10,396 bases of DNA from Auxenochlorella pyrenoidosa (lineage: Eukaryota; Chlorophyta; Trebouxiophyceae; Chlorellales; Chlorellaceae): positions 1,162,211 to 1,172,606 of the forward strand of contig KQ481946.1 in NCBI GenBank assembly GCA_001430745.1. The letters are read 5' to 3'. The notes under the pieces were generated by a model. That model was not told the origin of the DNA. It ran no database searches and was given only the letters and a program-made list of their open reading frames with translations. The position numbers were made by a program, and so were the translations under genes. Positions 1-6,604 of this stretch are shown in pieces; positions within the stretch are counted from its first letter, which is position 1; every line of letters begins with the position of its first letter.

Positions 1-14
1 CCCCACGTCCTCAC

Positions 15-612
15 CTCGACCGTTGCCTTTGCCCCAGCCTTGAAGGTGTCTGTGTCCAGGCCAGCAGCGGTGGCGGGCCCTGCAGCAGGCATGGCAGGAG
101 GGTGGCACACACTTCTCGGCGAACTCGCATTCTGTGCTGTGGCAGCCTGCCAAAGGATGCGGCAGCGGAATAAGGCCCAAGCGCTGCCCGAGGCAGGCAG
201 CCCGCTGGGCATGGGCATAGTCTCGCTAGCACGCCTCGGTGTCTGAGACCCAAGCCCAGCGGGGGATGACTGGGCGTGGTAGGTTGACAGCCCACGCAGT
301 GCACTGCCGCATGTGGGCAGCAAAGCCCCAGGGCCCTGCGTGGACGTTGCTCGACCCATGAGGCAATGAGCAACATGACAGCGAAGGCCCACCAGCAATC
401 AGCAGCGCCGAGGAGAGCAGGGCGGCAGCAAGCGCCTTGCGGGCGCCGGTGCCAGCGGGGGCGTCATGCCCACGCTCAGCAGGCTCCCGTCCTGCTGCAG
501 CCAGCACGAGTGGGGTCTTCTGCAGGGGGCGCCCCTGCCTGGTGCCGCCGCGGCCAGCGCAGAGGGGCCGCGCAGCAGGGGCGGCGGCAGTGGCAACGGC
601 CAGGGAGAGCAT
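15..612 (-). CDS. Probable thylakoid-lumen protein, 5' part (runs off left edge)
   Basis: Two exons are visible on the minus strand, 612-393 and 79-15. They join in phase 1 across a GT-AG intron (392-80), and a further donor (GTGAGG) follows at 14. The ATG at 612 is fixed by an in-frame TGA two codons upstream. The first ~55 residues are rich in Ala, Arg, Gly, Pro and lack acidic residues early on, like a stroma-targeting transit peptide (MLSLAVATAAAPAARPL). Then comes a basic residue pair followed by a hydrophobic stretch (RKALAAALLSSALLIAG) ending in PATA-A, a typical lumen-processing site. That site is created exactly by the splice, which supports the model. The mature protein begins around AGLDTDTFKAGAKATVE and continues beyond the window. 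Only about 17 mature residues are visible, so the family cannot be named. The Arg-Lys pair instead of Arg-Arg leaves the choice between Tat and Sec import open. Targeting is inferred from composition only. Confidence 0.62.
80..392 (-). other. Intron 1 of the lumen-protein gene
   Basis: The donor is G|GTGGGC at 392 and the acceptor is CTGCAG at 80 on the minus strand. Reading frames inside it, such as the 121-codon minus frame, look like spliced-out noise. Joining the flanks restores a perfect lumen cleavage motif. Confidence 0.6.
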
Positions 613-1268
613 GGCTCAGGCAGTCAGAAGGCTAGCAAAGCTGGCTGTAGATGTGCAAGGGAGTGTGCTGAGTTCGGGGAAAGAGCGCCAAATTGCCAAG
701 AGGGGCTGGCTGTGCCGCCTTTAGCTCCTGCGATTTGCCCGCAAGGACAGCTGCCCGCCGGCCAGCGGGCACCAGCCTGCCGTCAGTCAGGCCGGTTCCA
801 GTTGCAAACTAAACTTTCACTTGCATGTGCCACAGCTTCTACCACATTTAGTTGTTGCAGGCAGGGCAAGAGACACGTCACCGCCCATCAGCTGCACGCC
901 AGGGGCGGGAGTTGCGCTGCGGGTGGGAAGCCTGCTCCACCTGCGCTGGTCCCATGGCTACGGCTGACTTGCAGATCATCGTGCATGCACCTTTTCCGAA
1001 GCTCAGCCACAACTTGAATCTGAATTTGAAGAGCAAAGCAAGTGCAAACGCTGGAAGATGAGGAGGCACATGGAGGCAGCCTGTGCGGAGAACGACCGCT
1101 TGGCATGGGCCAGTGCACTGCACGTTCACGTGTCCGTCACAATGCTGAAGGCATGGCAGGGTAGAGCGATGAATAAGCGGCATACTCATGCAGAACATTG
1201 CAGAGCAGAATGCTGCGCTGCAAGACGAGGCGCGGTGGGCGGCGGCAGAGGGAAGCGGCATGCTTTAG
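611..1268 (+). other. Candidate coiled-coil coding exons between the lumen gene and the CotH gene
   Basis: Three plus-strand segments read like protein but are not in one open frame. The first is an ATG at 611 (MAQAVRRLAKLAVDVQGSVL, stop at 722). The second starts after a pyrimidine-rich acceptor (CTCAG, exon from 1007): PQLESEFEEQSKCKRWKM then HMEAACAENDRLAWA. The third follows CATGCAG (exon from 1194): NIAEQNAALQDEARW. The last two have the charged, Leu/Asn-spaced pattern of a coiled coil, and possible donors exist at 1124, 1130 and 1235 (CG|GTGGGC). The third segment either ends at the TAG at 1266-1268 as a small protein of about 80-90 aa, or splices on to 1376 and joins the CotH frame. 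Codons are less GC-rich than in the firm genes, so chance reading or a decayed exon is possible. No family is recognised. Confidence 0.3.
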
Positions 1269-1451
1269 TTTTCCTGCTGAGAGGTCCAGAAAGCTCGTTC
1301 TGACAGTGGTGCTGCAGCACAATCAAACCAGAACAATAGGGAATGCCGTTATGCTTCCTCCTTTCCTCCTCAGAGATCTTGGCACAACACTGAAGATCTG
1401 CCTGGCATTGATCCCTCGCCGTGGTCAGCTGTGCCAACCTTGCAGCTTGAT
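613..1451. other. Divergent spacer between lumen gene and CotH gene
   Basis: Apart from the candidate coiled-coil segments, this stretch of about 840 bp shows no gene. It should hold the promoter of the minus-strand lumen gene and of the plus-strand CotH gene. An AT-richer patch lies at about 805-855. A strong polypyrimidine acceptor-like sequence lies at 1352-1373 (CTTCCTCCTTTCCTCCTCAG), suggesting a 5' intron of the CotH gene. No clear TATA box was identified. Confidence 0.5.
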
Positions 1452-4400
1452 ATGGCAGCTCAAGCCCCACAGAGCAGCCTGAAGGCACGGGCGTGGCCCC
1501 AGGCGGGTCTGTCCTTGGCGCTGCTACTGCTCTTCATCTCCTGCCACGCCTTGGCTGCGCATCAGGTAGCAGAGGGCGTGCAGGGCCGAGCAGAGCAGTC
1601 TCTCCGCTCAAGTGGCAGCTTCCGCCGCCGCCGCCGCCGCCATCATCTCCTGCAATTTGTGCAGCTGCCGCTTTGCGTTGGTTGGCACAATGATTTGACC
1701 CTTTTTCCCATGCTGCCCCACACCGCCACAAAGGAGAGCGCCGTGGTGGGCAGCGCCAGGCGCTTGGCAAAGCACAAGCAGAGCGGCGGCGCGGGAGATC
1801 CCAGCAGCGGCGCCGCAACCACTGCCGCCGCCCCGGGTGCCGAGGCTGCTGCCTCGGGCTGTTGCGATCAGCTGCCGGCCGGCTTTTCCTCCACCCTCCC
1901 GGTGGTGGTGGTCAGCACGCAGGTGGGGAGGCTGGCCAGCCGCACACAAGTTGATACCAGGCGATGCCGTCGCAGGCACACCTGGAGGGTGTTCCTTGGA
2001 CAGGCTTTGACAGGCTCAACCCCCGAGCCCCCAACCCCCACGCTCGCAACCCCCACGGGGGAGTGTACTGCCCCGTCCACTGTCCTGTCAAATTGGCGCC
2101 TCTGCAGGGCGCCCCGCTGAGCTCTATCCCCAAGCCCCAGATAGAGACCGGGGTCAAGGCCAAGGTACCGGCCACCGTCTGCACCTGCCAGTCCCCGGAT
2201 AAGCAGGACTTTGGCGCTCCCATCCAGTTCTCCGAGCGCGGCTCCCACTCAGGTGGCAGCCGGCCTGCTGGCCGTGCAAGCGCTCGCGTGCCTGGGCTGG
2301 GGCATGGCAAGGTCAAGCTTGATCTCAGCTTGCTGCCACTGCTTTGCGTGCAGGGTGCTGCGAGTGCTGAGCATTGGCAGCCGTAGGGCAGCCCCTGCTG
2401 CTGCCAACGCCACTCGCAAGCCAGCAGAGCTGCGCCTCAAATGCTGCCCTCCCCTCCTGCCCCTTTGTTTCCCTTGCTTGCATCTTTCTCTCTCCCCGCC
2501 TGCAGAGGACTATGGCCAGGTGCGGTCGTACTCGGTCGACCTGTCCCCCTCCCGCCCCTTCCTGGGCATGCCCAAGGGCGGCTCCTGGGCGCTCTACGGC
2601 TGGCAGAACGACACTGGCGGCCTGCACGAGTGAGCGAGCAGCGGGGTGGGTGACCACAGGCGTGGTAAGGCAGAGACGACAGCAAGGGCACTGGGCTGGT
2701 GCTCTCAGGACCTCAAACCAGAGCGAGGCGCAGCAAATGCCTCTTCGGCTTCTACCCCGCCCCACGTCTTCTTCGCTCCTTAGCAGACGACTCGTCCTCT
2801 GCCTTGCTCTTGCCGTCCCCGCAGCTGGTTTGGGTTTGAGCTGTACCGCTGGACCGGCAACTACGCCCCGGTGAGATGACAGTGGGCTGCTGGCCTGCCA
2901 TCCCTTCAACTGCAGCCGCCGCCTCCCAACTGCAACGCCTTTCGTTGCACCCAAATGATACGTGGGCTCGCCCGCTGCCCCCTGCCTTGCCCCATCCCCC
3001 AACCCCCAACCCTACCCCTACACACCTTACCCCACCCCACCCCCACCCCGCCCCATGCCCTCACCCCCTCCACCCCCTCCAACCCCCGCAGCGCACCCAG
3101 TACTGCGAGCTGTTCCTAACCGACGGCCTGCAGCCGCTGCGCTACCCATCGTCCGACTACCTGGGCCTCTACCTGGCCATGGAGCACATCGGGCAGGCAA
3201 GGAGCCCCGGGCTGGGCCTGCTGTCAATGCAATAAACAACAAAAGGCAGCAGCTGTCGACTGCTGGTCGTGCATCCAGAGTCCGTGATGCGTGCAAGGAC
3301 TGCCTGGAGCTCTGCCTGGGCGTGCCTGGGCATGGCGGCTGTGCGCTCAGGTGCGCCGCTGGCTCAGCTTCATGAAAGCTGTCACCACCTGGCGGCAGGG
3401 GGCACCGAGCACCTGAACAGCGGTCTTAACAGCCCCCTCTCTGAAGGGCAAGCACCGCGTGGACATCAAAAAAGACTCGGCCACCGACACGGGCGCCAAC
3501 TCCTCTTACATCCTGGACAACGAGCACGGCAAGGCCAAGCAGGTGGGGGGCACTTCCCATGAGCTGTGCAGGCCTGTGCCACAGATGCCGTGCTGCAGGC
3601 CGCTGCTGGAGGCAGCCGCGTGGTTCCTAGGCAGCGCTGCCACCCGGCTGCCCTCCAGCGCCATCCGCGTGCTGCGCTGCAGCCAGCAGGCAGGCAGGCT
3701 GCAGGCAGGCCGCGTGCAACCCAAGCCAGGGCCCAAGGGCGCTTTGCTGGCCCCCGAACCCCCCCTCCCCCACCCCGTTACGGCCTGCAGGGCCTGGTGG
3801 AGCTGCCCGCCCTGCCCTTCTCGAAGATACAATACATGATTGAGTACCCCTCCAAGCCCTCCCAGGTGGGCGCATAGCATCTGCGGATATAGCATCTGCA
3901 CACAAGCCCTGCGCCGCATTGGCTGAGCGCCTGGCGCAGGGTTGAGCCTGCCAGTCCTGCATGCGCCGACCCTGGCATCCGCATCCGTCCCCGCCGCCCT
4001 ACCATGTGCCTGCTTGCGGGCAACTGCGAATGTCAGCTGGGCCACGTGTTTGCGCCCAAATTTGGGCTGTCAACTGCAGGACCAGCAAGCCTACATTCAG
4101 GGCTACCTGAAGCAGTTTGAGGGCATGCTGTTCGGCCCCGGCTTTGCCGACCCCGCCGCCGGCTGGCGCCAGCTGGCCAATGAGTCCAACGCCCTCAACT
4201 ACTTCTGCTTCGAGGTGGGCCTGTGCCTTATGCTGCAGTGGAATAGCAGGTGTGTGCAGGCAGTGTTGCAGAAGGGGGCAGCCCGGCAGTTGCACTGTGC
4301 GTCTGCTGGCATGGCGGGGCGAGCGCCGGGCCGGCGCGCCTGAGCATGCCGCATCGCCTCATGCGCCGAGGCCTTGCCGCGTCTTCTCCTGCAACCGCAT

Positions 4401-6316
4401 CGTTCGGGGTCACCAGGCCCTCCCCCTGGGATGGTGGTAGAGCACGTCATGTTCTTCACCTGTTGCATTCCCTTCCCACGATTAACCTACGACCCCCCAC
4501 AGGAGCTGGTCAAGTCGAACAACAATGGGTATCGTGGCTCCCAGCGCCTGTTCAAGGACGCGGGCGGGCCCCTCATGTTCGGCCCACCCTGGGACACCAA
4601 CGGTGCGCGCGGCGAGGCTGCATGCTGTAGCAGGCCGTGTTGTGTGGCTGGCTGTGTGCGTGGAAGGGTGGGCCGCTGTGGCCGCGGCAGCTGTGTTTCG
4701 TGGGGCAGAGGAGCGAGGGTAGAATGACAGGGAGAAGAGCTGTGGCAGTTCTTGGCGGCATGGTGCAGGGCAGGCCTGCTTTGCTGCCAGGGCCGCCACC
4801 AGGTCCCCTGGCCCCTGCAGACGGCTTTGGCCAGTGCTGCGGCTTCCCTGTGGAGGGCTACCAGAATGGGGGGCAGTCCAACGGCACCAGCGGGGGCTCC
4901 GCCATCTCGCCCCAGGTGGGCAGCGTGCTGAGCTCAAACAATGTGTGTGTGTGGGGGGGGGCTGCCGGTGGGGGTTGTTTGCACAGGGTTTGAAGGCCTG
5001 CTTGGTGGTTTGACCGGCAGCTGGCACCCCCCTGCCTGCACACCTGAAAGGCGCGCTCTTCCCTGGAAACAGCCCTCCCACTGCACCACTGCACTGACTG
5101 TTATGGGCTGTCCAATCGGCAGAACCCTGTGCCCCATGCCCAGGGCTGGAGCTTCACCATCTGCGAGCAGCAGGAGCGCTGCGTGCAGGACCCGATGGGC
5201 GGGGTGGCGCTGTGGTACCGCCGCATGTGGCAGGTAGGGGCGGGCCATCCCTGCCGTCGGCAGGGGCGCCATGCCAAGCACCCTCGGCACACCTGAACAT
5301 TGCCCACCACTGCCCTGGGGCATTTGAGGGCATTGGTTCATTGCTTGGACCTCGCCAAGCAGGGTTACCCACTGTGCTGCCACTGTGTCCGTACACGACA
5401 GGTTCCCCCGCCCTGGACTGCACTGCACTGTGCGTGCATGACATGCCCTCCCCCCCGCCCCCTGCCCCCCCCCGAACTGCGCTGCGCAGGATCCCGCCCT
5501 TCGAGCCGCCGCCGCCCAGCGGTTCGCGCAGCTGCGCGCCAGCGTGTGGACCGATGCCGCTGCCAGCCAGGCGGTCACTGACATTGCGGCCGCCATCCAC
5601 GACGCCCTGCTGCGCACCTTCCAGAGGTGTGGCCGGGGTGGCTGCCGCCTCGTCTGGGCTTTAGAAAAGTGAAAGGGGAAGCGCTCGCAAAGGAGCTTGT
5701 TCTGCTCCAGGTCGGGGCCTGCCCGTGCTCAAAGCATATGGTCGAGGCCCGGGCCTCGCAGCTCCTGCAGGCTGCCCAACTCCAAGGCCCACGTGCTTGC
5801 AGGTGGCCTGTGGACCTGCTCAACCCGTATGCCCCGCCCCAGCCCACCCCCGGTGAGACAGCTGAGCAGACCATGTTCAGGCATGCGTCAATCGTGGCCC
5901 AGCCAACTGCTAGCGGTGGCGCAGGGGCAGGTGCCGGCGCAGCACTGCAATGCACGCCCTTCTCCCCACAGCCTTTGATAAAGTGTGGACTCGGCCGGCG
6001 CTCATTCCCCCCTGCAGAGGCCCAGATCCAGGCCACTGTGGACAAGCTCATCCAGTGGACCAAGACCCGCCTGGCCTGGCTGGCAGACCAGTTTGCCGCG
6101 GTGGCCCAGGGCGGCGCGGGGGGGTCCACCCTGCAGCTGCCCGCATCAGTGGTGGCCACCGGCGCCAGCCCCACCACAGGCGGCGGCACTGCGTCGGCTG
6201 CAGGGCCGGCGGGCGCAGGCAACGGGGCTGCACCCGCTCCATCGGCAGTCCCGGGCCCAGGACGCCCCTCCCCTGTCAGCAGCTACTCAGCAGGTGTGGT
6301 CCCGCTGCTCGGCTGA
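1452..6316 (+). CDS. CotH-kinase-family protein, secreted or membrane-anchored
   Basis: Fifteen exons: 1452-1565, 1665-1922, 2108-2252, 2506-2629, 2825-2870, 3092-3196, 3447-3542, 3791-3865, 4080-4214, 4503-4602, 4821-4915, 5144-5233, 5490-5626, 5803-5852, 6018-6316 (622 aa, stop TGA). All phases agree. Residues ~18-35 (LSLALLLLFISCHALA) form a signal peptide or anchor. The CotH domain (PF08757 type) runs from LPVVVVSTQ (~116) through FLGMPKGGSWALYGWQND, YLGLYLAMEHI, HRVDIKKD, YPSKP, ELVKSNNNGYRGSQ, the metal-site-like GPPWDTN (Asp ~397), DGFGQ, RRMWQDP and RWP to IQWTKTRLAWL (~540). An Ala/Gly/Pro/Ser-rich tail follows. Known CotH proteins are atypical kinases that phosphorylate proteins; a kinase acting in the secretory pathway or wall is inferred and its substrate is unknown. 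Uncertain points are the exon 2 acceptor (1665, or 1734 also in phase), the true N-terminus (see the candidate coiled-coil exons), and whether the tail splices on at 6294. Confidence 0.85.
1622..1641 (+). repeat. (CCG)n microsatellite
   Basis: About six and a half perfect CCG units lie in the inferred first intron of the CotH gene. The frame stays open across this intron, and the repeat would encode a run of six Arg if the intron were retained. Confidence 0.85.
2006..2092. repeat. Imperfect stem: 9-bp inverted repeat in CotH intron 2
   Basis: TTTGACAGG at 2006-2014 is matched by CCTGTCAAA at 2084-2092. Between them lie three CAACCCCC-like direct repeats and a small CCCCCACGGGGG palindrome. 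The 3' arm ends 15 nt before the acceptor at 2107. Confidence 0.6.
2993..3091 (+). repeat. C-rich low-complexity tract before an acceptor
   Basis: About 100 nt of runs such as CCCCAACCCCCAACCCTACCC end in CCCCGCAG, the acceptor of CotH exon 6. It serves as an exaggerated polypyrimidine tract. The minus strand is correspondingly G-rich with G-quadruplex potential. It is not a true telomere array. Confidence 0.8.
3197..3446 (+). other. GC-AG intron of the CotH gene (intron 6)
   Basis: Exon 6 ends ...ATCGGGCAG and is followed by GCAAGG, close to the classical GC-donor consensus (AG|GCAAGT). Exon 7 starts after CTCTCTGAAG. Both sides are phase 0 and give EHIGQ-GKHRVDIKKD, as expected in CotH proteins. 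The frame stops at 3233 if unspliced, and no GT between exon end and that stop has a donor-like context. Confidence 0.75.
4942..4961 (+). repeat. (GT)n followed by a G tract in CotH intron 11
   Basis: A short GT dinucleotide run (4942-4952) merges into nine Gs. It lies just downstream of the donor at 4916. Confidence 0.8.
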
Positions 6317-6604
6317 CGGGGCTGCTGACGGGCGGGAAGCTGCTGCCACAGGCAACGGGCAAGCAGCGCCTGCTCGCTGCCCGGCGATGCGCTCCCTTGC
6401 TTGCCCAGACATGATTACGAAAGTTTGCCCCCAATGTGCATGTGCGCCCTGTTTACGTGCCTGCTCCAAGTGCCTCTGAACTTTGCACGTGTGACCGCGA
6501 AAAGAAGAGCAGGTCCGGGCCAGAACGGAATGCATATGTAGGTGCCGCTACCAGCCGTCCTCCCTGGCTCTGCTCCCCAGCTTCCAGCAGCCGGGGCGCC
6601 TGCT
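6317..6604. other. Convergent spacer (3' ends of CotH and GST genes)
   Basis: These 288 bp lie between the plus-strand TGA at 6314-6316 and the minus-strand TGA at 6605-6607. They must hold both 3' UTRs. I see no TGTAA on either strand; the nearest variants are CGTAA on the minus strand and TGTAG at 6535. No other gene is supported. Confidence 0.6.

Noticed and set aside
1566..1664. Read-through of CotH intron 1 as coding
   Set aside because: The frame is open but encodes a poly-Arg run from the CCG repeat right after the signal peptide, and a good GT donor and CAG acceptor flank it. Retention cannot be fully excluded.
2993..3091. Interstitial telomere array
   Set aside because: The C-rich tract contains CCCTA-like pieces but no repeated CCCTAAA units, and it ends at a splice acceptor.
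6020..6316. GPI-anchor or transmembrane end of the CotH protein
   Set aside because: The C-terminal tail is Ala/Gly/Pro/Ser-rich and ends SAGVVPLLG, without a long enough hydrophobic segment.
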